Below are positions 1-6,078 of a stretch of DNA of 33,745 bases, piece after piece. The stretch is from positions 1 to 33,745 of the forward strand of contig JAFSTG010000092.1 of NCBI GenBank assembly GCA_017450605.1, in the 5' to 3' direction. Position numbers and translations under genes: made by a program. The stretch comes from Paludibacteraceae bacterium (GTDB taxonomy: Bacteria > Bacteroidota > Bacteroidia > Bacteroidales > Paludibacteraceae). The notes beneath the pieces are model-generated. The model saw only the letters and a list, made by a program, of their open reading frames with translations. It did no database searches and was not told the origin of the DNA. Position 1 is the first letter of the stretch. Every line of letters begins with the position of its first letter.

Positions 1-73
1 CAAAACAGCCTTAACCTGCTGAGTTAAAGCCATCTAAACAAGAGTGTGGGTTATGCTTTGCAGTAAATCCCAC

Positions 74-105
74 AAAAAAATAGAGGTTGAAAAAGCCTCT
101 ATTTT
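74..105 (-). terminator. Rho-independent terminator of tRNA-Ser
   Basis: A perfect 10-bp inverted repeat (AAAATAGAGG at 77-86 with CCTCTATTTT at 96-105) closes a 9-nt loop. Read on the minus strand the hairpin runs into a T tract (A run at 74-80 on the plus strand). It lies directly 3' of the tRNA-Ser gene, so it probably ends that transcript. Bases 1-73 hold no gene that I can recognise, only a small inverted repeat (TGTGGG 45-50 / CCCACA 69-74). Confidence 0.8.
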
Positions 106-115
106 AATAACTCAG

Positions 116-200
116 CGGAAAGAGAGGGATTCGAACCCCCGAACCCTTTCAGGTCAACGGTTTTCAAGACCGCCGCGATCGACCACTCCGCCATCTTTCC
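116..200 (-). tRNA. tRNA-Ser (anticodon TGA)
   Basis: This is an 85-nt class II tRNA on the minus strand. The acceptor stem pairs GGAAAGA (5' end at 200) with TCTTTCC (117-123), followed by discriminator G. The anticodon loop reads CTTGAAA, so the anticodon is TGA, decoding UCN serine codons. The long variable arm expected of tRNA-Ser is present, and the T arm is GGGGG-TTCGAAT-CCCTC. The 3' CCA is not encoded (the next bases are CTG), so it must be added after transcription. The gene stands alone with its own promoter and terminator. Confidence 0.95.
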
Positions 201-245
201 TGAATCGAACAAGCGTTTTGTGTCGCAGTTTTTCGAAATCGGCTG

Positions 246-277
246 CAAAGATAATGCTTTTTTTGAAACACACAAAA
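246..277 (-). promoter_or_regulatory. Bacteroidota promoter of tRNA-Ser
   Basis: On the minus strand a TTTTG element (273-277) is followed after 19 bp by TATCTTTG (246-253), matching the Bacteroidota TTTG / TAnnTTTG consensus. Predicted initiation near 239 leaves a leader of about 40 nt before the tRNA 5' end, to be removed by RNase P. Confidence 0.75.
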
Positions 278-362
278 TTTTTGGAATATTATTTATCTGA
301 CTTTTCTTATTTGTAATGGTGTTACTTCTCCATTCTGATTTCTGCCACTTTCTACCTGTCGC

Positions 363-1466
363 TTATTTCGGTGCTCTTGTATAGAGGACGATACCGATGG
401 CGAGGAATATGAAGTTGGGTAGCCAAACCGACATAAACGGCGACATCACACCGCTTACCGAGAAGGTGGTAGAGACGGTAGAGAACAGGATATACATAGC
501 CGAAAGCGTAATACCAATGCCGAGGTTTTTTCCCATGCCACCTCTTACCTTGCGGCTCGAAAGTGTAACGGCGAGAAGTGTCATGATAAATGCTGCAATA
601 GGTGATGCATAACGCTTATGTAGTTCTGTTTCGAAGGCTTGTATGTCACCTGTCCCCCGTTCTCGCTGTTTCTCAATGTAATGGCTTAGCTCGGGATTAG
701 TCATTTGTTGTGCCTGTTCGGCAGTGATGAATAGTTCGTCTGGTACCATAGGGATGACAGTGTCGAGACGCTGCCCTATGCTGATACTTTCTTTCAGTCC
801 GTCGAATTCGCGTCGTGTGTAGTTTTCGAAATGCCATTTCGGGTTTTTCGCGCCAGTTTGCGGGTCGGTGTCAACGCCATCAAAATAGATGCGTTCTGCC
901 ACTATTCTGGAGGTAAGATGCTTGTCTTCAAACTTGTCGAGCGAGGCGCGATAACCTGAATTGTGTCGTTTTTGGAAAGTTTCGATATAGAGTATGGTTC
1001 CGGGTTCTACCACCATTTGTATATTACGGGCGTTATCCGACTTGAATTTCTTAATGTATTTATCTTCGAAATCGAGTAGTTTGCCGTTCGCCGGTGGTAT
1101 AATATATCCGCCCATATAATAGAACAGCCCGAACAGCAACGTTGCTGAAAACAGGTAAGGTAGCATAATCCGATGGAACGAAACACCTGCAGCGAGCATG
1201 GCTATTATCTCGGAGTTGCCGGCCAATTTGGAGGTAAAGAAAATGACAGATATGAATATGAAAAGCGGAGCGAACATATTCATGTAGTATGGAATGAAAT
1301 TGAAGTAGTAATCTACAACTATTTCTCTAAATGACACTTGGTTCTCGAAGAAGTCGTCCATCTTCTCGGTCAAGTCGAACACGATGGCAAGACTCATCAC
1401 AAGGACGATTGACAAGAAGAATGTTCCGAGAAACTTACGTATTATGTACAAGTCGAGACGCTTCAC
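363..1466 (-). CDS. LptF/LptG (YjgP/YjgQ) family permease
   Basis: This 367-residue inner-membrane protein resembles the LptF/LptG permeases, which with LptB extract lipopolysaccharide from the inner membrane. The N-terminal motif MKRLDLYIIRKFLGTFF is typical. Predicted membrane segments lie near residues 11-31, 61-79 and 101-121, then a roughly 160-residue periplasmic (jellyroll-like) region, then three more segments near 290-303, 316-335 and 346-362. The start is GTG at 1464-1466: it lies one base past the tgt stop, and the only nearby ATG is followed at once by a stop. It is the last gene of a panD-tgt-lptG operon. Whether it acts as LptF or LptG cannot be decided from this protein alone. 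Confidence 0.88.
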   Translation of the reverse strand: MKRLDLYIIRKFLGTFFLSIVLVMSLAIVFDLTEKMDDFFENQVSFREIVVDYYFNFIPYYMNMFAPLFIFISVIFFTSKLAGNSEIIAMLAAGVSFHRIMLPYLFSATLLFGLFYYMGGYIIPPANGKLLDFEDKYIKKFKSDNARNIQMVVEPGTILYIETFQKRHNSGYRASLDKFEDKHLTSRIVAERIYFDGVDTDPQTGAKNPKWHFENYTRREFDGLKESISIGQRLDTVIPMVPDELFITAEQAQQMTNPELSHYIEKQRERGTGDIQAFETELHKRYASPIAAFIMTLLAVTLSSRKVRGGMGKNLGIGITLSAMYILFSTVSTTFSVSGVMSPFMSVWLPNFIFLAIGIVLYTRAPK

Positions 1467-1467
1467 A

Positions 1468-2598
1468 CTACATTCTGTGTTTTAGTTGCGGCATGATGGA
1501 GTCTTTCCACTTTTTGAAGTCGCCGTTGATTATATGTTGCCTTGCAGTGCCAACTAACTGCAGGTAAAAAGCAAGGTTATGTATCGAGAGAATTTCGAGT
1601 CCGAGCATTTCCTGCGAGTGAATAAGGTGCCGGACGTAAGCTCGTGAATACTCATGGTCAACAAAACTTGTGCCTGTAGGGTCGAGGCAAGTGAAGTCGT
1701 CCTCCCATTTTTTGTTGCGCATGTTCATAACGCCATTCCATGTGAATATCATGCCGTTGCGTCCATTGCGTGTAGGCATTACGCAATCGAACATATCTAC
1801 TCCTCTTTCTATGGCGTTGAGAATGTTCCAAGGGGTACCCACTCCCATGAGATATCGTGGTCGGTCGGTAGGCAGAATGTCGTTGACCACTTCTATCATT
1901 TCGTACATCTTTTCTTCGGGTTCGCCTACTGCAAGTCCGCCGATGGCATATCCGTCGCGGTTGAGGTCGCGCAGTCGTTTGGCGGCTTCTTTCCGAAGAT
2001 CGGGGTAGATACAACCTTGTACGATAGGGAACAGGTGTTGCCGATAGCCATAGATATCGTCGGTGCTGTCGAAGCGCGAGATGCTACGGTCGAGCCAGCG
2101 GTGAGTACGCTCCATTGATTGCTTGGCATACTGATAGTCGGCTGTGCCCGGTGTACATTCGTCGAAAGCCATGATGATGTCGGCTCCTATCTCGCGCTCG
2201 ATGTCCATTACATTTTCGGGTGTGAACATCAGTTTTCGTCCATCGATATGTGATGAAAACTCCACTCCTTCTTCTCTCATCTTGCGTATTTCTGTAAGAG
2301 AGAAAACCTGATATCCGCCGGAGTCGGTGAGTATAGGTCGTTGCCAGCCTTCGAAACGGTGTAGTCCGCCGGCTTTATGCAGGATTTCCGTACCGGGGCG
2401 GAGGTAGAGATGGTAGGTGTTACCTAATATTATCTGTGCGTTGATATCGTTTCGGAGTTCGCGGAAATGTACACCTTTGACAGTGGCGACTGTTCCGACA
2501 GGCATAAAAATGGGTGTGAGTATGTCTCCGTGGTCGGTATGAATGACGCCTGCTCGTGCAGCAGAAAGCGAATCTGTATTTTGCAGATTAAAGAACAT
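1468..2598 (-). CDS. tgt: tRNA-guanine transglycosylase
   Basis: Tgt exchanges guanine at the wobble position of GUN-anticodon tRNAs for a queuosine precursor. The 376-residue protein shows the base-binding/catalytic DSGGYQVF motif (Asp92), the bacterial substrate-pocket motif GGLAVGEP (221-227) and the nucleophile in DMFDCVMPTR (Asp271). The C-terminal zinc-site region is atypical: where most bacterial enzymes have CxCxxC plus His, residues 301-325 read DDFTC...FVDHEYSRAYVRHL, with a single cysteine (C304) and His324. I recall similar loss in other Bacteroidota Tgt proteins, but this is from memory. The gene lies 21 nt after panD and is nearly fused to the lptG-like gene, so it is probably transcribed from the panD promoter. 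Confidence 0.95.
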   Translation of the reverse strand: MFFNLQNTDSLSAARAGVIHTDHGDILTPIFMPVGTVATVKGVHFRELRNDINAQIILGNTYHLYLRPGTEILHKAGGLHRFEGWQRPILTDSGGYQVFSLTEIRKMREEGVEFSSHIDGRKLMFTPENVMDIEREIGADIIMAFDECTPGTADYQYAKQSMERTHRWLDRSISRFDSTDDIYGYRQHLFPIVQGCIYPDLRKEAAKRLRDLNRDGYAIGGLAVGEPEEKMYEMIEVVNDILPTDRPRYLMGVGTPWNILNAIERGVDMFDCVMPTRNGRNGMIFTWNGVMNMRNKKWEDDFTCLDPTGTSFVDHEYSRAYVRHLIHSQEMLGLEILSIHNLAFYLQLVGTARQHIINGDFKKWKDSIMPQLKHRM

Positions 2599-2619
2599 AA
2601 GATTGTTGTAACGAGCTGT

Positions 2620-2970
2620 TTAGAAATCTTTGAGGCGGTTGTTTTCTGGAAAGATAATGCTGGGCTTAAAGGTTTTTGCCTCATCGGTAGTCATCAGAGC
2701 GTATGCCATTATTATGATAATATCTCCTTCGTGAATCAGATGAGCGGCTGCACCGTTCATGCAAATCACTCCTGATTTTCGTTTTCCCGGGATGACATAG
2801 GTTTCGAGTCGTGCTCCGTTGGTATTGTCAACAACAGACACTTTCTCGCCGGCTACGATGCCTGCCGCGTCCATTAAATCTTCATCAATAGTGATACTGC
2901 CGATATAGTTGAGATTAGCTTCGGTAACGGTTACTCGATGAATTTTCGATTTAAGTATTGTAAGATACAT
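2620..2970 (-). CDS. panD: Aspartate 1-decarboxylase proenzyme
   Basis: PanD converts L-aspartate to beta-alanine for pantothenate and coenzyme A synthesis. The 116-residue length is normal. The self-cleavage site is intact: Gly24-Ser25 within YIGSITID, where Ser25 becomes the catalytic pyruvoyl group after cleavage. The motif [16 protein letters not shown] and the [12 protein letters not shown] segment (residues about 72-83) are also typical. It is the first gene of the panD-tgt-lptG unit, which has its own promoter (3038-3069) and a hairpin at the extreme 5' end of its leader (3001-3026). Pathway partners panB and panC are not in the window. Confidence 0.96.
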   Translation of the reverse strand: MYLTILKSKIHRVTVTEANLNYIGSITIDEDLMDAAGIVAGEKVSVVDNTNGARLETYVIPGKRKSGVICMNGAAAHLIHEGDIIIIMAYALMTTDEAKTFKPSIIFPENNRLKDF

Positions 2971-3000
2971 TGCTTGTAAAGAGAATTATAAATTGTGCTG

Positions 3001-3026
3001 GTTTGCAGGCGAACTTGCCTGCAAAC
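3001..3026 (-). promoter_or_regulatory. Perfect hairpin in panD 5' leader
   Basis: GTTTGCAGGC (3001-3010) and GCCTGCAAAC (3017-3026) form a perfect 10-bp stem with a 6-nt loop. The predicted transcription start of panD (about 3031) is only a few bases upstream on the minus strand, so nearly the whole 5' end of the mRNA would be folded. There is no T tract, so it is not an obvious terminator. A role in mRNA stability or as a binding site is inference. Confidence 0.6.
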
Positions 3027-3037
3027 TAAAAGGGTTG

Positions 3038-3069
3038 CAAAGTTAGTCTATTTTTCTCAAATAACAAAA
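3038..3069 (-). promoter_or_regulatory. Bacteroidota promoter of panD-tgt-lptG
   Basis: On the minus strand TTTTG (3065-3069), a 19-bp spacer and TAACTTTG (3038-3045) match the Bacteroidota consensus exactly. It lies about 70 bp upstream of the panD start codon and just downstream of the terminator-like hairpin of the preceding small gene. Confidence 0.8.
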
Positions 3070-3071
3070 TA

Positions 3072-3106
3072 AATACCTCTCGTAGCATAAAAACTCGAGA
3101 GGTATT
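3072..3106 (-). terminator. Terminator-like hairpin after the winged-helix gene
   Basis: AATACCTCTCG (3072-3082) pairs perfectly with CGAGAGGTATT (3096-3106) over a 13-nt loop. On the minus strand it is followed by an AT-rich stretch (TATTTTG), not a clean T run. It separates the small winged-helix gene from the panD promoter, so termination is the likely role. Confidence 0.65.
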
Positions 3107-3143
3107 ATACAACCTTAGGGTTTCCCCTTTTTGACAATCTTTA

Positions 3144-3341
3144 TTAGAGGAGGCTAACTACCAAATCAGCGCCTTCTTCTGCAAAAGCGATTTTGTTTTC
3201 GCGTGCGAGCCAACCAAGAGCCATGTTAAGTTCTGCTACTTTCAGTTTGGTTGCCTTAGCAAGTGCTTTAGTTGTGAGCGCACCGCCTTGCAGTGCTTGC
3301 CATACGTTACCGGCATTCTCACCAATCTTGTTTGTTAACAT
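3144..3341 (-). CDS. Small winged helix-turn-helix protein (DUF2582-like)
   Basis: This 65-residue protein resembles the DUF2582 winged-helix family common in Bacteroidota. Nearly the whole chain is the domain: KIGENAGNVWQALQ is followed by the helix-turn-helix segment LTTKALAKATKLKVAELNMALGWLARENKI (about 22-51) and a short beta wing. It has no sensor domain and its targets are unknown. The gene is monocistronic, with its own promoter element at 3426-3433, a leader with small hairpins (TCGCCA/TGGCGA at 3395-3410), and a terminator hairpin downstream. The family assignment is good; a DNA-binding function is inferred from the fold only. Confidence 0.8.
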   Translation of the reverse strand: MLTNKIGENAGNVWQALQGGALTTKALAKATKLKVAELNMALGWLARENKIAFAEEGADLVVSLL

Positions 3342-3425
3342 AATAATACCTGATTTTTTTATATAGGAACTTGAATTCCTTCGTTAATTATTAGTCGCCA
3401 AACATGGCGATTTTCAATTCGTCTG

Positions 3426-3433
3426 CAAAGATA
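3426..3433 (-). promoter_or_regulatory. -7 element (TATCTTTG) for the winged-helix gene
   Basis: TATCTTTG on the minus strand matches TAnnTTTG. The -33 region (about 3452-3455, TGTT) is a poor match and falls inside the hairpin that probably terminates rnc. Initiation near 3419 would leave a leader of roughly 78 nt. Confidence 0.55.
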
Positions 3434-3434
3434 T

Positions 3435-3456
3435 AAAAAATATGTTATAGAACATA
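3435..3456 (-). terminator. Probable rnc terminator
   Basis: TATGTT (3441-3446) and AACATA (3451-3456) form a 6-bp stem with a 4-nt loop. On the minus strand the stem is followed by six Ts (A run 3435-3440). The stem is AT-rich and weak, but it sits 22 nt past the rnc stop codon. It overlaps the -33 region of the next gene's promoter. Confidence 0.5.
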
Positions 3457-3478
3457 AAAAATGATTAAAAAATGTCAA

Positions 3479-4234
3479 TTATGTTGCATTTTTTTGCTTT
3501 TTGACAACTCCAAGTGCCTTTTTGGCGGCTGTTTGTTGTGCTTCTTTCTTTGTCTTTCCGGCAGCTTGTGTAATAGGTTTGGCATCAATAATTACTTGGC
3601 AGATGAAGTTATGAGAGTCGCTAATGCTATTATAGTTGTCGGCAAGTTGGTTGAAAACTATATGGGCATTATTGGCTTGACCCCACTCTAATAGCCTTGA
3701 TTTGAAGTCGTTATCTGCTTCGGCAAGCCGTTTGAGGTGTTCGTTGCTTTGAATGATATTTTTGATTATGAATTGTTCTGCCTGTTTGAAACCGCGGTCG
3801 ATGTAAATAGCTCCGATTAGTGCTTCGAGTGCGTTGCCATATATGTTGTCGGCATTGTCTTTCAGCTCGCCCGAATTTATATGTATGTCTAAGTGCAGTC
3901 GGTGCGAAATTAGGTTGAGGTTAGGTCGGCAGACTATTCGTGCTCTTGCCCTCGTGAGAAATCCTTCATCTTTATTAGGGTAAGCGATGTAGAGTTGTTC
4001 GCTAACCACAAGGCCGAGTGTGGCATCCCCTAAATATTCTAATCGCTCGTTGGAGAGTGTACGGTTTCTTGATTTTTGTCGGAAAGAACGGTGAGTGAAT
4101 GCAAGCTCAAATAGTTCTGGCCGTGATGTCTTATAGCCGAGTAGCCGGGTAAGAAAAAGATACGACTTGTCAGTTTTCCTGCTAAGTCGTAATCTTGATA
4201 TCAGAGAGTTGATTTTTTTAAATGAGGGCAGCAT
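3479..4234 (-). CDS. rnc: Ribonuclease III
   Basis: RNase III cuts double-stranded RNA in rRNA maturation and mRNA decay. With the chosen start the protein is 251 residues. The endonuclease domain carries the signature NERLEYLGDATLG (Glu63, Glu66, Asp70) and the second metal-site segment IYGNALEALIGAIYID (131-146). A double-stranded RNA-binding domain follows from about 180 to the end, closing with KTKKEAQQTAAKKAL. The residue matching E. coli Asp114 is Asn134, while the match to Glu117 (Glu137) is kept. The start at 4234 overlaps the end of fabF by 17 bases. Upstream in-frame ATGs at 4255 and 4291 would extend further into fabF and look unlike the family N-terminus. Confidence 0.93.
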   Translation of the reverse strand: MLPSFKKINSLISRLRLSRKTDKSYLFLTRLLGYKTSRPELFELAFTHRSFRQKSRNRTLSNERLEYLGDATLGLVVSEQLYIAYPNKDEGFLTRARARIVCRPNLNLISHRLHLDIHINSGELKDNADNIYGNALEALIGAIYIDRGFKQAEQFIIKNIIQSNEHLKRLAEADNDFKSRLLEWGQANNAHIVFNQLADNYNSISDSHNFICQVIIDAKPITQAAGKTKKEAQQTAAKKALGVVKKQKNAT

Positions 4235-5477
4235 TTCTAACAATGATACTCGCATTATGTCCTCCAAACCCGAAACTGTTTGACAGAGCATAGTTTATCT
4301 GTCGCTGTTTCGTGGTATTGAAGGTGAAATCGAGTCGAGGATTGATAGCTTCGTCGATATCTTCTGCTTCATGGTTGATAGTAGGGGGTACCATTGAATG
4401 TTGCATGGCAAGCACGGAAACAAGGAGTTCGAAGGCTCCGGCAGCACCTAATAGGTGCCCGGTTACTGATTTGGTTGATGATATGCTCAGTTTGTAAGCA
4501 TGTTGCCCAAATACATCTTCTATGGCCTTTGCTTCGGCTATGTCGCCAAGTGGTGTTGAGGTGCCGTGCGTATTGATATAGTCGATATCCGAAGGTTTGA
4601 GATTAGCATCAGATATGGCATTGTTCATAACAAGTGTTGCTCCGTTCCCTTCGGGATCGGGTGCTACCATGTGGTAGGCATCGGCAGAAAGCCCGGTTCC
4701 TACTATTTCAGCGTAGATATGAGCATTGCGCTTCAGTGCATGTTCTAAATCTTCGAGCACGAGACATGCGGCTCCTTCTCCGAGTACGAATCCGTCGCGC
4801 GACTTGGAGAATGGTCGTGAAGCTGTCGCAGGTGAGTCGTTGCGAGTGGAGAGAGCATGCATGGCATTAAAACCTCCTACACCCGATTCTTCGATAGCCG
4901 ATTCGGCACCGCCGGCAAGGATGATATTGGCTTTGCCAAGCCGGATGTAGTTATAAGCTTCGCAAATAGCATGTGCAGAACTTGCACATGCTGAGGTGGT
5001 GCAGAAGTTTACGCCGTGCAACCCGTGAATGATGGAGATATAGGCGCCTGCGATATTGGTTATTACTCGCGGAATGAGGAAAGGGTTAAACTTAGGAGTC
5101 CCAAGGGCAAAGTAGTCGCGCATCTCGTCTTGGAAAGTTCTAAAACCTCCCATTCCTGACCCCCATATTACTCCGATCATGTTGCGGTCTTCCTCCTCAA
5201 TTTTTAACTTTGAGTTGTTAATGGCCTGATTGGCAGCATAAACGGAGAATTGTGAGAAGGTGTCGAGTTTTCTCAGTTCTTTACGGTCGATAAATGAAAG
5301 AGCATCAAAGTTCTTTACCTCGCAAGCGAATTGCGTTTTGAACTTTGATGCATCGAAATGCGTTATAGGTCCGGCTCCGCTATTCCCCTCAACGGCATTT
5401 TTCCACACTGTTTCGATGTCGTTGCCAATGGGAGAAATTACTCCGAGACCGGTTATTACTACACGCTTAAGTTCCAT
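4218..5477 (-). CDS. fabF: 3-oxoacyl-ACP synthase II
   Basis: FabF condenses malonyl-ACP with acyl-ACP in fatty acid elongation. At 419 residues it is normal length. The thiolase-fold catalytic triad is intact: Cys164 (TTSACASSAH), His304 (NTHGTSTPLGD) and His341 (KSVTGHLLGAAGA). It lies downstream of acpP on the same strand and overlaps the rnc start by 17 bases, which suggests translational coupling to rnc. The 130-nt gap to acpP contains an AT-rich hairpin but no consensus promoter, so it is probably transcribed from the acpP promoter. Confidence 0.97.
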   Translation of the reverse strand: MELKRVVITGLGVISPIGNDIETVWKNAVEGNSGAGPITHFDASKFKTQFACEVKNFDALSFIDRKELRKLDTFSQFSVYAANQAINNSKLKIEEEDRNMIGVIWGSGMGGFRTFQDEMRDYFALGTPKFNPFLIPRVITNIAGAYISIIHGLHGVNFCTTSACASSAHAICEAYNYIRLGKANIILAGGAESAIEESGVGGFNAMHALSTRNDSPATASRPFSKSRDGFVLGEGAACLVLEDLEHALKRNAHIYAEIVGTGLSADAYHMVAPDPEGNGATLVMNNAISDANLKPSDIDYINTHGTSTPLGDIAEAKAIEDVFGQHAYKLSISSTKSVTGHLLGAAGAFELLVSVLAMQHSMVPPTINHEAEDIDEAINPRLDFTFNTTKQRQINYALSNSFGFGGHNASIIVRNAALI

Positions 5478-5539
5478 TTTAAGAAAAAGAATTGATTACT
5501 AAATTTTCACTTACCATAACAATAAATTCATAAAACACA

Positions 5540-5567
5540 AATTAATGAATGTCGTTAATCATTAATT
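5540..5567 (-). other. AT-rich inverted repeat between acpP and fabF
   Basis: AATTAATGA (5540-5548) pairs perfectly with TCATTAATT (5559-5567) over a 10-nt loop. It lies in the 130-nt acpP-fabF spacer. It could be a weak attenuator or processing/stability element that sets more acpP than fabF mRNA; this role is inferred. Confidence 0.45.
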
Positions 5568-5607
5568 AATATTATTAAATAAATATTGTAGTAGTGGAAA
5601 AATTTAG

Positions 5608-5856
5608 TTATTTATTTTTTTCAGCAAGTGCTTTCTCAACGTATGCAACTGCATCACCTACTGTAACAATTCCTTCAGCGTCTTCTTCGGGTATTTCAAT
5701 ACCGAAAGTTTTTTCGAAATCGAAAATCAACTCAACTGTATCCAAAGAATCAGCATTCAAATCGGTTGAGAAATTAGCGTCCATTGTTACTTTCGACTCG
5801 TCGATTCCTAATTTCTCAACAATAATGTTCTGTACTTGAAGAAAAATTTCTGACAT
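5608..5856 (-). CDS. acpP: Acyl carrier protein
   Basis: This small acidic 82-residue protein carries growing acyl chains on a 4'-phosphopantetheine arm. The attachment serine is Ser37 in the motif [13 protein letters not shown]. Length and acidity (pattern [18 protein letters not shown]) are typical of a fatty-acid-synthesis ACP, not a polyketide carrier domain. It is the first gene of acpP-fabF-rnc and has its own consensus promoter about 70 bp upstream, facing away from the MATE transporter gene. Confidence 0.97.
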   Translation of the reverse strand: MSEIFLQVQNIIVEKLGIDESKVTMDANFSTDLNADSLDTVELIFDFEKTFGIEIPEEDAEGIVTVGDAVAYVEKALAEKNK

Positions 5857-5924
5857 AATAATTATTATTTAAGTTAATACTTTGTCTATAACTGCTTTTG
5901 TACCATTAGGCGCAAAATCGGCTG

Positions 5925-5956
5925 CAAAGTTAAAACAAATTTTTATATTGTGCAAA
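5925..5956 (-). promoter_or_regulatory. Bacteroidota promoter of acpP-fabF-rnc
   Basis: On the minus strand TTTG (5953-5956), 20 bp, then TAACTTTG (5925-5932) is a full consensus match. Predicted initiation near 5918 gives a leader of about 60 nt. Confidence 0.8.
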
Positions 5957-6039
5957 TTTTTGTTTTTTTCTTGTTTGAATTTGATGTACTTCAGTCACTA
6001 TTAAATCAATCCTCCATTTTTTCAATCTGCAATTTCTCC

Positions 6040-6070
6040 TTGTGTGAGTTGTTAAAATGTAGTACCTTTG
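6040..6070 (+). promoter_or_regulatory. Bacteroidota promoter of the MATE gene
   Basis: TTG (6040-6042), 20 bp, then TACCTTTG (6063-6070). Only eight bases separate the end of the -7 element from the ATG at 6079, so the predicted mRNA has almost no 5' leader. Confidence 0.7.
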
Positions 6071-6078
6071 CAACTCAA

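Noticed and set aside
1654-2118. Plus-strand frame of 154 codons inside tgt.
   Set aside because: It is antisense to the conserved catalytic part of tgt and shows no family resemblance.
5950-6078. In-frame extension of the MATE gene to an upstream ATG.
   Set aside because: It contains the acpP -33 element and the MATE promoter itself, and the added residues are unlike the family.
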